Shown in pieces: positions 19,972 to 29,719 of a stretch of 64,000 bases of DNA (position 1 is its first letter; each line of letters opens with the position of its first letter). This stretch comes from Acidobacteriota bacterium. Lineage in GTDB: Bacteria; Acidobacteriota; Terriglobia; UBA7540. Made by a program: the position numbers and the translations under genes. The stretch covers positions 1 through 64,000 of the forward strand of contig CADDZC010000001.1 in the NCBI GenBank assembly GCA_902812365.1. Direction: 5' to 3'. The notes under the pieces are model-generated. The model did no database searches. It was not told where the DNA came from and was given only the letters and a program-made list of their open reading frames with translations.

Positions 19972-20598
19972 TCAATGACCGGGTTCGACTTCTTCGAGCG
20001 CCGGATGCGGGGCGGGAGAAGGCTGTGGTCCCGCCACCTGAATGGTGTGCAGCGTCTCGTCGCACGCCTGTAAATAGAGATTTTCGTCCGTCTCGGCGCC
20101 CGGGGAACAGGCAGCTTCAATGATCCGTTCCGGCGAAATCACATAAGCCGTCTCGAACATGATGCGGCCTTTGCGCTGCCAGATGATGGCGGCGTCACGG
20201 TTGTTGATCTTGACGTGCTCGAAGTTGTAATCGGGCAGGTTGTCCGTCACGCCCTGTGCCTGCCACCGCGCCAGAATCTGCGGCGAGAATTCAAAAGCGC
20301 CGTCGGGGTTCGGCTGCGTGGTAATGGTAAGGGACGGACCGGGGCCGAAAAGTTTCCACCGGCGGATGCGGACTCCCCCGGGGAAGTTTTCCACCCGGCC
20401 GTAAATTCCGGCAGCGATTTGCATGCTGATATCCAGGCTGTCGTTGCGGTACGGCCACAGCCTCAGCGTCTTCTCGGCTACATGCTGCTCGTGGATCGGA
20501 TACCAGCGCACCAGAAAATATTCGCCGACAAGACCACCGCCGCCCACAGCCACGATAACGATCAGCACGATCAGTTGGGTCGGAAGCTGAAATTTCAT
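19972..20598 (-). CDS. Single-pass membrane protein of unknown function
   Basis: 208 residues with one N-terminal membrane helix (about 8-29), then a soluble domain of mixed strands. No motif is recognised. GIYGRVENFPGGVRIRRWKLFGPGPSL and FETAYVISPERIIEAACSPG are the most distinctive stretches. The C-terminus is proline- and glutamate-rich. It precedes argJ in the same orientation with about 80 nt between them, so it may be cotranscribed, but there is no functional link in the sequence. Confidence 0.6.
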   Translation of the reverse strand: MKFQLPTQLIVLIVIVAVGGGGLVGEYFLVRWYPIHEQHVAEKTLRLWPYRNDSLDISMQIAAGIYGRVENFPGGVRIRRWKLFGPGPSLTITTQPNPDGAFEFSPQILARWQAQGVTDNLPDYNFEHVKINNRDAAIIWQRKGRIMFETAYVISPERIIEAACSPGAETDENLYLQACDETLHTIQVAGPQPSPAPHPALEEVEPGH

Positions 20599-20843
20599 AA
20601 GGGGTCATCATAACCCGAAACCGGCGGATGGCCCACCCAACCGGGAAGACGACCGCCAGTACGGCTGCGGCGGAGGATCGCTTAGCGGGTCCTGGAAGCC
20701 GTTCAGGGCCAGGATGTGACGAAGGCGCCGGCGCTGCCAACACCGCTCCCATTTTTAATCCTCAGGTGATTGCCAACAAACTGCTGGACGAACCTTTCCG
20801 GACCTTGCGATGCTAGGTCCGGATGCTACTCCTGGAGGATGTG

Positions 20844-22178
20844 ATGAGATCTTTCGGTTGGTTCCTCTTGCTTGTGTGGATTCCTGCGGCCGCAGTTTGG
20901 GCCGTCCCAGGCGGGACGGGAGAGGGGTCGGCCCCAGTTGCCCCACTGGTGACCGGCAACTCCGAGCCAGCGACAGCCTCGGCCTCCCCTCCGCCAACCC
21001 AAAACGCTTCGGCGCCGGGGGCTTACGGCTCCAGCTCGCCGCAGGCTCCATTATCTGCCGAGCAGGTGAGGGCATTACTCTATAAAATTTACATGGCAAC
21101 CTATCGGGTGACCGATCTGTTGAGCGTGCTGCAACCTGCCCAGTTGCACCTCCGCGACGCCGACCTCGCAGCCTTTAGCCAGCGGGTAAGTTCTCTGCGC
21201 GCCGATTTGGATATCCTCGAGAAGTCGCGCTCTGAGCTTTACAACGATCCGGATCATCTGGAGGCCGGCGAGCAGACTACCAAGATGCTCAGCACCGCGC
21301 TGGCCGAAATTCGCGGCTTTGCCGATGACCTGGCCCGCCATGGAGACGCTGGTGACGCCGCGCTCTACCGACAGGCCGCTGCGGACATGGCCCGCTGGCA
21401 ACAAGATCTTGAGCGCTATGTTGGGGCACTCGGGGCGCGGTCGGCGAAGTTAACGCCTCGTTCGATCTCCCGCGGCCCGGGTCTGACGACGGAGACCGTG
21501 ACCGTACCCGCCAACGCGCCACCGCTGAATTACGCGACACCGCCCGAAGGGGGAGCTGGATATCTGAAACCGGCCGACGTCAAGGCGCTGCTGGACAAAG
21601 TGTACATGGCCGCTTATCGCGCCTCGGACCTTCTAACCGTCCTTCACCCGGATCGGCGGAAGCTCAGCGCGGTCGAGTACAACAACCTCGTGACAGACTC
21701 AGAGCAGGTCCGCGAGGCGCTGAAGGAACTCGAGCCCTGGCGCCGTCAATTCGCCGAGCGGCCCGATAGCATGTATCTGGCGTTCCAGACGTACGCCGCG
21801 CTGAACGTTTTGGGGCCGGGCGTCGGGGAGCTGGGGCACGCGGTCACGCGGTTGGTTGATCCCAATCTTGGAGCCCAGTACGGCGCCTCCAGCCGGGAAT
21901 TGACCGATCTCGAGCGGCAGTTGTCCGCCTACGTCGGCTATCTTGTTGCCCGCCAACACCAGAGCGTGGCGGCGCTCGAAGATAATCTGGCCCGGTGTCA
22001 GAGCACGCTCGGCTACGCCTTGATGCCCCGCCGGGAGCCGGTGATTCCGATGAAAAACATCGTTCCCCAGTTCAAGGGTCGTCGCGCGCGGCCTCATGAG
22101 CCCAGGTCGGTCACTCCTCACGGCGCAGGTAAGAAAAAGTCGGAACCGCTCGCCGCCAAGACGACGAGCGGCCGGTAA
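20844..22178 (+). CDS. Secreted protein with two duplicated helical domains
   Basis: 444 residues with a signal peptide (about 1-21, WIPAAAVWAVP) and a Pro/Ala/Ser-rich linker. It has two similar helical domains, about 72-195 and 245-375. The repeats align at YKIYMATYRVTDLLSVLQP and DKVYMAAYRASDLLTVLHP, and later at DLERYVGALGAR and DLERQLSAYVGYL. The C-terminus is basic. Nothing catalytic is visible and I do not recognise the family. The start is set by GGAGG at 20834-20838 and the signal peptide. Confidence 0.65.
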   Translation: MRSFGWFLLLVWIPAAAVWAVPGGTGEGSAPVAPLVTGNSEPATASASPPPTQNASAPGAYGSSSPQAPLSAEQVRALLYKIYMATYRVTDLLSVLQPAQLHLRDADLAAFSQRVSSLRADLDILEKSRSELYNDPDHLEAGEQTTKMLSTALAEIRGFADDLARHGDAGDAALYRQAAADMARWQQDLERYVGALGARSAKLTPRSISRGPGLTTETVTVPANAPPLNYATPPEGGAGYLKPADVKALLDKVYMAAYRASDLLTVLHPDRRKLSAVEYNNLVTDSEQVREALKELEPWRRQFAERPDSMYLAFQTYAALNVLGPGVGELGHAVTRLVDPNLGAQYGASSRELTDLERQLSAYVGYLVARQHQSVAALEDNLARCQSTLGYALMPRREPVIPMKNIVPQFKGRRARPHEPRSVTPHGAGKKKSEPLAAKTTSGR

Positions 22179-22208
22179 GCCTGCTTGCCGCTGCCGCCTT
22201 CCGCCGTT

Positions 22209-23639
22209 TTACGTGGCGGCCGGCTCTTCAGCTCCATAGTGAGTCACCTTTTCCCACTGGCGGAATCCGGCGAAGAATCGAGCCACCCCTTGGACTCGGA
22301 ACCAAAGCTCGGCTTGACGGTAGCCGAAGTTCTCGAGCAGGGCATAAAGCAACAGCCCTTGCAGGTCGCGCAGGTGGGGATAGCGGCGGTGAGTGATCTC
22401 CTCAAGGAGGACCGATCCGACCGAAAGAAACATGGCGTAAGCCAGGCCGAGGAGGATGAACGCCGCGTACAGCCTGGCCAGCGCCACGTGGAACCAAAAT
22501 AAGAGTGGCAGGCTCAGGTAGCCCAGGAACTCCACCACAGCGCCCAGTCCTACGATGAAAAGGTGAAACGGAAAGCTCACCATTCCCGCGGCTCCGTAAG
22601 CGGGATTAAACAGCATACTCAGGTTGCGAGCCAGGGTTTGGCACAGTCCCAATTGCCAGCGGCGGCGCTGCCTCCCCAACATGCGGAGTGATGTGGGACA
22701 CTCCGTCCAGCAGACCGGGTCGGACGTGAACGACATCCGGATGCGCCGCTTCTGATGGCGTGCCCAGCGGCGCAGGCGAACAATCAGCTCCATGTCCTCA
22801 GTCACCGTATCGCTGTTGAATCCCCCGGCGGAGGCTACGGTTTGCCGGTGGAAAAGCGCGAAGGCCCCGGATACGATCAAGGTGCCGCCCAGCAAATCCC
22901 ACCCAGTGCGGCCGAACAGGAATCCTCGCAAATATTCCACCACCTGAAACCTCTCCAGGCTGGTTCTGGGCAGCTCGACTTTCACGACCCGGCCGTTCTT
23001 GACTTCGCAGCCGTTCAGTACGCGAACGATGCCACCACTGGCTACGGTGTTAATGGGAGCGCTCACGACGGGCCGCATCAAGCGCAGCAGGGCATCGGGC
23101 TCGAGCACGCAATCCGCGTCCAAAGTGCAAAAGTAAGGCGTGCGGCACAGGTTGATCCCGGTATTGAGCGCGTCCGGCTTGCCCCCGTGTTGTTTGTCAA
23201 CCACGATCAGATTGGTCACTTCCGAGCTCACGTAGAATCCTTCGATGGGTCGAGTGTTCAGCTGCGGACGATAGATAAAGTCGGCCCGAACCAAGCTCAA
23301 GCCGTCGATCAATCGCTCGAGCGTGTGGTCTGTGGAGCCGTCATTAATCACGATCACCTGCAACCCGGGATAATCGGCGGCGAGCGCTGACCGAACTGAC
23401 GCGACGGCACTCTCCTGTTCATTCCAGAGCGGCATGATGATCGTGACGGGCGGCGTTGCCAAAGATTCTTTGAGCTCGCGGAGTCCTTGATAGCATAAGC
23501 GCCGATTGTGAACCCACACTGAAATCAGCGACGTCGCCATGAGGATCGTGTAGACGCCGTTGCCGGCGATAAAATAGCCGGCAAGCACCACGTTAAAAAA
23601 CGAAAGCCAGTGCTCTATCAGCAGTTTCTCGGCGCTCAT
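22209..23639 (-). CDS. Processive family 2 glycosyltransferase, membrane-bound
   Basis: 476 residues. An N-terminal helix pair precedes a GT2 domain with VTIIMPLWNEQ, VINDGSTDHT, the metal-binding LDADC, the base TEDMEL and the processive-enzyme motif QRRRW, followed by three or four C-terminal helices. This layout is that of BcsA/PgaC-type polysaccharide synthases, which polymerise and export sugars from nucleotide-sugar donors. No PilZ domain is present. The ATG at 23639 is preferred over a 67-codon upstream extension that overlaps the HEAT-repeat gene. The two genes form a pair 73 nt apart. Confidence 0.85.
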   Translation of the reverse strand: MSAEKLLIEHWLSFFNVVLAGYFIAGNGVYTILMATSLISVWVHNRRLCYQGLRELKESLATPPVTIIMPLWNEQESAVASVRSALAADYPGLQVIVINDGSTDHTLERLIDGLSLVRADFIYRPQLNTRPIEGFYVSSEVTNLIVVDKQHGGKPDALNTGINLCRTPYFCTLDADCVLEPDALLRLMRPVVSAPINTVASGGIVRVLNGCEVKNGRVVKVELPRTSLERFQVVEYLRGFLFGRTGWDLLGGTLIVSGAFALFHRQTVASAGGFNSDTVTEDMELIVRLRRWARHQKRRIRMSFTSDPVCWTECPTSLRMLGRQRRRWQLGLCQTLARNLSMLFNPAYGAAGMVSFPFHLFIVGLGAVVEFLGYLSLPLLFWFHVALARLYAAFILLGLAYAMFLSVGSVLLEEITHRRYPHLRDLQGLLLYALLENFGYRQAELWFRVQGVARFFAGFRQWEKVTHYGAEEPAAT

Positions 23640-23712
23640 CTTCACAACGGTTCGGGCCGATACCGGCCAGCGCGGATCGTAACCGCACGGTCGACAACAA
23701 CCGGGTTGGCCG

Positions 23713-25200
23713 TCACGAGCCCGAGCTGTCAAGACTGCTTTCAGCCCTTTGTTCGGGGGCAGGCGCGGGCCCGGATGGCACGCTGTAAGCCGCCCGCGGC
23801 TTCCCCGCCCACTGCCGCACAAAGCTCTGCACCGCGGCATGGGGGCTGGCTTTCAGGCGGCTCAGCAACTCGAGCTTCTCATCCCGGCCGCCGGCGAGGG
23901 CGGACCGAATCGCATTCGTCTTGCCCGTCTCGATCAAAAGCTGAATCGCCCGGAACTCCCGCCCTCCGGCTTCGCCATGACGCCGCAGAAGGCTTGCGAT
24001 GAAGCCGCTGCGCCCCATCTGCTCGGCGACTTGTTCTCGGCTGTACCTGTCCGGCGTGGTCACGAAGTGCTCGAGCAATAAGGCGAATCCTGCCGAACCA
24101 CGCCGCGCGAGCGCCTGTGCCGCTGCCTCGCGGACCCGCCAGTGGGCGTCGGTCAAGCACCGTGCCAAAGGAGTGATTTCCGGCAGGCGGCGGCGACGTC
24201 CCAGCGCCCGAACGGCGTGGAGCCGCACAAACCACACCGAGTCGGTGGTTAGCCTCCACAGGGCCGGGATCACGCGCGGGTCCTCTAGGTAGGGGATCAC
24301 CAAGGCGGCGCGGCCGCGGACGTCAGCGTCGGGGTCGACGACGAGTCGGTCGAGAAAGCAATCTACCAGTGCCGGAGGGAAGAGCGCGGGCTTCAATACA
24401 AAGTTCAGTTCGTATCCTGCCGGGCGCTCGATCATCTTCAGAATGATGTCGGCGGCTGCAAACCGAACCCGGGGATGAGCGTGGTCGAGGCAGGGCAGGA
24501 GCTCGGGAGCGGCTTCCAGAGGAAAGCGGGACATCGCCGATTGCAGATGGCGAATCGATAGGCTGTGTGGCCGCCCTTCCAACGAGTCGCGGAGGCGCTT
24601 GACAAGGGCCGGGAAACTGGCCGGTTCGGCGATCAGGCCAAGGGAGCGGGCTGCCACGGCGCGCACATCCTGATGACGATCGTCAAGGGCTCGGACGAGC
24701 AGCGGCCAACTGGGCCGATGGCGGATGAGACCAAGAAATTCGGCGCTCTTGGCACGCACCAAAAAGCTGAGCGGACCGGCCTGGGCCAGGCGATTTCCGG
24801 GCTGGGCGAAAGCGTAGCGGAAACGGGGGGCTTCGAAGTCGCCTTGCAGGCGCCGCTGCCACCGGCCAACGAAACCCAGGTCGGCGGCTAGTTGCCGCAG
24901 TACCGGGATGTTGGCCGCCTTGAGAAGTTTTTCCTCGAACAGAGCCTCGAAAATGTTTTCTTCGGCCCGCCTCCTGCCGGCCTGCACGGCGGCTAGACCT
25001 TTGGCATAAGAGATTTCTCCCCGCAACAGGGAATCGAGAATTGCACCCAAGTTCTCACGCAGGTGATCTACGGCGGCGAAATGCTTTTGGCGTTGGTGGC
25101 GGCGCAGAAGCACCAAGCTTACCAAGGTGCCGGTGGCGAGAAGTACAACTAAGGCGAGACCGAACACTACCTCGGCAGCGTCGTGGTGAGGAGCCAGCAT
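23713..25200 (-). CDS. Membrane-anchored HEAT-repeat protein
   Basis: 495 residues: one N-terminal membrane helix (about 12-32), a helical linker and then a long array of HEAT/PBS-lyase-like repeats from about residue 150 to 440 (DVRAVAARSLGLIAEPASFPALV, HPRVRFAAADIILKM, WRVREAAAQALARRG). Such arrays are protein-docking scaffolds. It is directly upstream of the processive glycosyltransferase in the same orientation, so it probably supports or regulates that synthase at the membrane. Confidence 0.75.
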   Translation of the reverse strand: MLAPHHDAAEVVFGLALVVLLATGTLVSLVLLRRHQRQKHFAAVDHLRENLGAILDSLLRGEISYAKGLAAVQAGRRRAEENIFEALFEEKLLKAANIPVLRQLAADLGFVGRWQRRLQGDFEAPRFRYAFAQPGNRLAQAGPLSFLVRAKSAEFLGLIRHRPSWPLLVRALDDRHQDVRAVAARSLGLIAEPASFPALVKRLRDSLEGRPHSLSIRHLQSAMSRFPLEAAPELLPCLDHAHPRVRFAAADIILKMIERPAGYELNFVLKPALFPPALVDCFLDRLVVDPDADVRGRAALVIPYLEDPRVIPALWRLTTDSVWFVRLHAVRALGRRRRLPEITPLARCLTDAHWRVREAAAQALARRGSAGFALLLEHFVTTPDRYSREQVAEQMGRSGFIASLLRRHGEAGGREFRAIQLLIETGKTNAIRSALAGGRDEKLELLSRLKASPHAAVQSFVRQWAGKPRAAYSVPSGPAPAPEQRAESSLDSSGS

Positions 25201-25338
25201 CGTCTTCGGATCGCAGGAAATTTAGCGACTCGGTTGGTCAAAGTCAAGCCCAGGAAGGCGTTCCGGGGTGTGCCTTGTCGCGGGTTCGTTTCGCTCAGCC
25301 GGGGCCGCGGGTGCGGGACGGAGGGTGATGCCTCATCG

Positions 25339-26052
25339 CTAGATTGAGCGCACGGGCATAGCGACAATGTCGTCGACGGCAGCCACTTCCCGCGTCACGA
25401 AAGGCTCGCCGTAACGTACGCCGACCATCAGGCCGAAGTGCCGAGCCAGCGAGCCGACGCGTTCCCGAAGGTCGGCGCGGGCCGGGAAGAGGTTCTGAAG
25501 ATCCTGCCGGGGCGAGAACTGGGACGAATAGCAAAGGATGGCCTTCAGCTTCTTTCCGAGCTGGGCGGTGATATCGACTACAAACGTCGGGCGAACGGCG
25601 GGCACGTAGAAGCTGGCGTAGATGATCTTATAAGGACGATGCGGCCTGCCTTCGAGGGGCAGCTTGGCCAGGCCGGCAAGGAAGCAGGCTTCATAGCCCA
25701 GGCGTCCGGTCGTATAGTGATCGGGATGGCGGCCTTCCCAGTAGGGCAAGATCACCGTCCGGGGTCGCAGGTCCCGAATTTTTTGCGCCAGCCGAAGTTT
25801 ATAATCCCGAACATTTTCAATGGCAGCGTCAGGAAGTCCAAGATTCTCGCGGTGGGCGATCCCCATGACGCGCGAGGCTTTGGCCGCCTCCTTTTCGCGT
25901 TGAGCGGCACTGCCGCGCGTGCCAGACTCGCCGGCCGTCAGGTCAAGCAACCCCACCTTGTACCCGGCCTCGGCCATCTTAATAATCGTACCGCCGCACG
26001 TTAACTCCGTGTCATCCGGGTGGGCAGCAATGGAGAGAAGGTCAAGTTCCAT
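25339..26052 (-). CDS. bshB1: Bacillithiol biosynthesis deacetylase BshB1-like
   Basis: 237 residues of the LmbE/PIG-L fold. The zinc motif is AAHPDDTEL near the N-terminus and HPDHY later (WEGRHPDHYTTGRLGYEACF). DLTAGESGTRGS and the LGLPDA segment are the BshB1 pattern rather than that of mycothiol MshB. BshB1 removes acetyl from GlcNAc-malate in bacillithiol synthesis. Other bsh genes are not in the window, so a different N-acetylglucosamine deacetylase role is possible. Confidence 0.82.
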   Translation of the reverse strand: MELDLLSIAAHPDDTELTCGGTIIKMAEAGYKVGLLDLTAGESGTRGSAAQREKEAAKASRVMGIAHRENLGLPDAAIENVRDYKLRLAQKIRDLRPRTVILPYWEGRHPDHYTTGRLGYEACFLAGLAKLPLEGRPHRPYKIIYASFYVPAVRPTFVVDITAQLGKKLKAILCYSSQFSPRQDLQNLFPARADLRERVGSLARHFGLMVGVRYGEPFVTREVAAVDDIVAMPVRSI

Positions 26053-26227
26053 GAGAGGGCCTGCACCGGGTTCTGCGGGCGGTTCGGGCTGAAGCAGGGG
26101 GATCAGGCTCGTCGCCGTCGCTGTGCCTTGGCGACCGCGTCCGGCGACTCGGCGATCGACTTACCTCAGCCAGCCCGAGAGCTTGGCACGACGTTCAATT
26201 TCGGGCATCATCGAAAACGAACATTCT

Positions 26228-27046
26228 ATGGTTTCAACTGAACGCGGTCAAGGAAGCCGAGTGGCCGGCCGGGATTCTGACCGGAGTCGACGAGCACCTC
26301 GCGCGGGGGAGCGCAGGCTGGAGGGCCGCGTGGCCCTTGTGACCGGCGCGGGACGGCGGATCGGACGCGTGATCGCCCTCACCTTGGGCGGCGCCGGAGC
26401 CAAGGTCGTCGTCCACTACCACGAGTCGCGGCCCGGGGCGGAAGCGACGGTTCGCGCGATCCGGGCCCAAGGGGGGGAAGCCGTCGCTTTGCACGCTGAC
26501 GTATCAAGCCCCGCGCAGGTATCGGCCATGTTTCGCGTTGTCGAGAGACGTTTCAGGCGTCTCGATCTGCTCGTCAACAATGCCGCGGTTTTCTTTCCGC
26601 GGCGCTGGGATCAACTGGCCGGGAAGGACTGGGATCGCATCCTGGGCGTTAACCTCAAGGGCACATTTTTCTGCGCTCAGGCCGCGGCGCGTCTGATGCA
26701 GCGCCAGGAAGGCGGACGCATCATCAACATCTCATCGCTTGGGGGACTGCTGGCTTGGCCCGATTACCTGCACTATTGTTCTTCGAAAGCTGCGGTCATT
26801 ATGCTGACACGCTGTCTGGCCAAAGCCCTGGCTCCGACCATTCGGGTGAACAGCATTGCCCCCGGCACGATTTTGATGGGCGACGAAAAGCCGAGCCCGG
26901 CCCTCGAACGGGCCGTGCGCCGCGCGCCTTTGCAGAGGGCGGGCAGTCCGGAGGATATTGCCGAGATGGTGCTATTTTTGGCGACCTCGGGGGATTTTAT
27001 AACCGGCCAGGTATTCGCCGTTGACGGTGGGCAGTCAATTGCATAG
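26228..27046 (+). CDS. Short-chain dehydrogenase/reductase (FabG/pteridine-reductase-like)
   Basis: 272 residues. The NAD(P) loop is TGAGRRIGRVIAL, with an HYHESR acceptor typical of NADPH enzymes of the pteridine reductase group. NNAAV, the catalytic serine ISSLGG and the YxxxK motif are visible; the last reads YCSSK, in DYLHYCSSKAAV. The C-terminus FITGQVFAVDGGQSIA is standard. The ATG at 26228 has a poor ribosome site; a GTG at 26261 with AGGAAG upstream is a realistic alternative and removes 11 residues. The substrate is unknown. Confidence 0.8.
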   Translation: MVSTERGQGSRVAGRDSDRSRRAPRAGERRLEGRVALVTGAGRRIGRVIALTLGGAGAKVVVHYHESRPGAEATVRAIRAQGGEAVALHADVSSPAQVSAMFRVVERRFRRLDLLVNNAAVFFPRRWDQLAGKDWDRILGVNLKGTFFCAQAAARLMQRQEGGRIINISSLGGLLAWPDYLHYCSSKAAVIMLTRCLAKALAPTIRVNSIAPGTILMGDEKPSPALERAVRRAPLQRAGSPEDIAEMVLFLATSGDFITGQVFAVDGGQSIA

Positions 27047-27104
27047 GCTGACCGCTTCGATAAGGGATGCTGGCGGCGAATCGACGCCAACACGCAAGGG
27101 CTTG

Positions 27105-29378
27105 TCAGGCTTTGGCGGTTGGCTGCTCGCGGCTCACATTTTTGCCCCCGCCTTGTTTGATTTCCTTCAGCAAGCCGCAAAGCTTCCCAAGCGAGACGGC
27201 TCTTCCGCCGAACCGCGCCTCATTGTAGAGCCGCGTAAAGTCGGCCAGGGGCTGAGCCCAGGCGGGCGGAGTGCGGGCTGCCGACAGGGCCAGCGAGAAC
27301 TGCAACGGAGTTTGCGAGGCAGGTTTACCGAAACCGTGTCGGGCGAGGATGTGGAGGAGCTCCCGGTAGAGCGCCGCCGCCGCCGGCGGCTGGACTACGG
27401 ACTCTCTCCGTTTGAGCTTCCCCATCCATATCAGGCGGATGGCGGCCATGGAGTCACGGTGGCCGACCGCTATCGGCAGCCCCAGCAGCGTGGCCGCCAG
27501 CGCGAGCACGATCCGTCGGTGTGCGCCTAGCCACTGCTCGAACTGGGCGGCACGGCGCGTTCCGTCCCGCTCGAGGCGAGCCCACCGCTCCTCGATCGCG
27601 TTGTGAAATTGTCGAGAGTCGGTTTCAACCTGCCGCCCCAAGCGCATCTGGTGAGTGAAGTCGTAGTTGATGACCCACTCGTTCCAGAAAAGGCTGGCGG
27701 CGTCCACACAGCCGTCGAGCGCGCCGAGCCGCTGGCCAGCGTCGGGATCAGCCGGCGTGGGATCAAAAGAAATCCAACCGAATCCGGGGAAATACACCTC
27801 CACCCAGGTATGCGCGTCGCGCGCGCGGACGATAAAGTCTCGGCCCACCGGATTGTAAGTTCCCGTCGCGAAACCGTTAACCAGCCGGGAAGGAATGCCG
27901 AGCGTCCGCAGCATCACGGCCATCGCGGCGGCGAAGTACTCGCAATAGCCTTTCTTCACCTTGAACAAGAAGCTGCCCACCGGGTCGGCGGGATCAAGGC
28001 CGGCCGGATCCAGCGTGTAGCCGTAATGACTTCGTAAATAGTCCTGAATCGCCACCGCCCGGTCGTAATTGTTAGAGGATGAGCCGGTAAGGCGCCGGGC
28101 GAGATCCCCGATCTGAGGATTGAGGGGCGGCAGAGTCAGATAGACACGCCGAAGTTCGGGCTCATAGGCGGTGCTGGCGCGGCGAAGCTCGGCGGGGGAG
28201 GGAAGTCCGGTGTCAGAGGCGACTTCGTAACTGAGCGGCAGAGAGCTGTGCTGGCCGTTGTGGAGGGAGCCCGTCTGGTCGAGCGTGACCAGCCGCAGAC
28301 GGGCGTCGAGCTCGCGGGGAACGGCGGCGGCGAACAGAACGTCCGTCGAGACCGGCGAAAGCAGAACGTGGTAGCGCAACGGCTCGCGCGGAAGCGGGTT
28401 CCGCGTGGAGGGCGGTTTTTCCAGCCCGGGAACGATGAACCGGCCCTGGGATACCGGTTCAAGCGGGAATTCTGACCTGTTGTCATCGTACCAGTGCCGG
28501 CCGTCGAAACTGGTCAGTCCCAATCCTCGCCACTTCACGCCTTGAAACCGGAGCGGGCTGCCGTCCACGGCTACCCGCATCACGACGGCGTTAGAGCGCA
28601 AGATGGCCCGCAGGTCTCCCAAATCAACGCTTTGAGAAAATCCGGTGAGGTTCTGCTGCTGCATTCCAATTCCCATGAAAGCTCGGCTGCGGCCCCGCGG
28701 GATTACGAAGAAGAGAACCAAGGCGAGGAGCAGGATGCCCGCGCCGGCCGCCCCGCTGATGCCAACCAGCGCGCGCTCGAGCGCCGCTCGGGACTGGCGA
28801 CTGGGGGTGCGCGGTCGAAATGGGGTTTCCCAGACGTCAGCTTTTAGGTTAGCGGCGGCTTCCGAGGCCCGCTGCATCTCGTAACTGAGGAAGGTTGAGA
28901 CGGCAGCGAGCAGGTAGAGCGTGAATCCGACGATAAAAATGGTGCCGACGGTGAGAACGGCGCTCGCCAGCATGGTGAGGAAGGAGAGCGTGGCGAGATA
29001 CCCGTAATCGCGATGGTGGCGGGCCGACAAGACCTTGACGGCCACCGTGAAAAGGATCAGGTGGACGGTGGATTGCAGCAGGCGATCCGCCCGGCTGGCG
29101 CCGGGCGCGAGTACCACGAGATCCAGGAAGAAAAAGGGGAGGTAAGCGATCGAGAGCCGCGTCACGGTTCGGGGTCGGAGCGCCCAGCCGAGGCCGCGCA
29201 GGCTGGCCTCCAACTTGACGACGAGCGCCAGCAACACGACAGCCACCGCGGCGAGGTTGAGCTTTCCGGTTGCTGCCAGCGTGATCAAGCTCGTCGCCAT
29301 CATCACCAGCAAGGAGACTTCGAAGTAGCGCTGAACGAGCGGGCTCGAGGAGTGCGGCAGGGGAGGCCGGGCCGTCAT
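27105..29378 (-). CDS. TgpA-like transglutaminase-domain membrane protein
   Basis: 757 residues: about six N-terminal membrane helices with a DUF3488-like region, then a periplasmic part with a transglutaminase core (Cys in KKGYCEYFAAAMAVMLR, His in RDAHTWVEVYFPG, Asp in WISFDPTP), another membrane helix near residue 640 and a DUF4129-like cytoplasmic tail. TgpA proteins are linked to envelope maintenance in Pseudomonas. The MoxR ATPase and DUF58 genes that usually accompany it are not adjacent here. Confidence 0.88.
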   Translation of the reverse strand: MTARPPLPHSSSPLVQRYFEVSLLVMMATSLITLAATGKLNLAAVAVVLLALVVKLEASLRGLGWALRPRTVTRLSIAYLPFFFLDLVVLAPGASRADRLLQSTVHLILFTVAVKVLSARHHRDYGYLATLSFLTMLASAVLTVGTIFIVGFTLYLLAAVSTFLSYEMQRASEAAANLKADVWETPFRPRTPSRQSRAALERALVGISGAAGAGILLLALVLFFVIPRGRSRAFMGIGMQQQNLTGFSQSVDLGDLRAILRSNAVVMRVAVDGSPLRFQGVKWRGLGLTSFDGRHWYDDNRSEFPLEPVSQGRFIVPGLEKPPSTRNPLPREPLRYHVLLSPVSTDVLFAAAVPRELDARLRLVTLDQTGSLHNGQHSSLPLSYEVASDTGLPSPAELRRASTAYEPELRRVYLTLPPLNPQIGDLARRLTGSSSNNYDRAVAIQDYLRSHYGYTLDPAGLDPADPVGSFLFKVKKGYCEYFAAAMAVMLRTLGIPSRLVNGFATGTYNPVGRDFIVRARDAHTWVEVYFPGFGWISFDPTPADPDAGQRLGALDGCVDAASLFWNEWVINYDFTHQMRLGRQVETDSRQFHNAIEERWARLERDGTRRAAQFEQWLGAHRRIVLALAATLLGLPIAVGHRDSMAAIRLIWMGKLKRRESVVQPPAAAALYRELLHILARHGFGKPASQTPLQFSLALSAARTPPAWAQPLADFTRLYNEARFGGRAVSLGKLCGLLKEIKQGGGKNVSREQPTAKA

Positions 29379-29719
29379 TGGATAAGAAGAGCATATCCAG
29401 GGTTATGGGGCTGTGCAACCGTTTCAGGTAAAAAGCGGCCATCCGCGCCCGGCCGCCCGCCCCGCCGGGTCGGAAACGCCGCCTTCAGCGTATCAATTGG
29501 CGTGAACCAGAGCACCGTCATCCGGCCGCCTGAAGCGGCCCACCTTGTTGGAGGGCAATTCCGGCGGGCCCAAAGGCGCCAGAATCGGCTGGAGTCCTGC
29601 CTCCGGCCGGACCGCAGGTGCGGCCTACCCTCCACGGGAGTTATCGGAATGGGGGAGTCTCAACATGAGTCTTCGGGGAAAAGCTCCCGAAGACGGGCCG
29701 CGAACATGGCGGCGCGCGG
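29379..29719. other. Intergenic region between the TgpA-like and BON genes
   Basis: No coding gene is supported. The segment holds a hairpin near the BON gene end (29669-29694). The remainder shows no feature I can name. Confidence 0.5.
29669..29694 (-). terminator. Hairpin downstream of the BON-domain gene
   Basis: Perfect 9-bp stem GTCTTCGGG (29669-29677) and CCCGAAGAC (29686-29694) with an 8-nt loop, 25 nt past the BON gene stop. No T-tract follows, so it is a terminator-like or RNA-stabilising stem. Confidence 0.45.
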
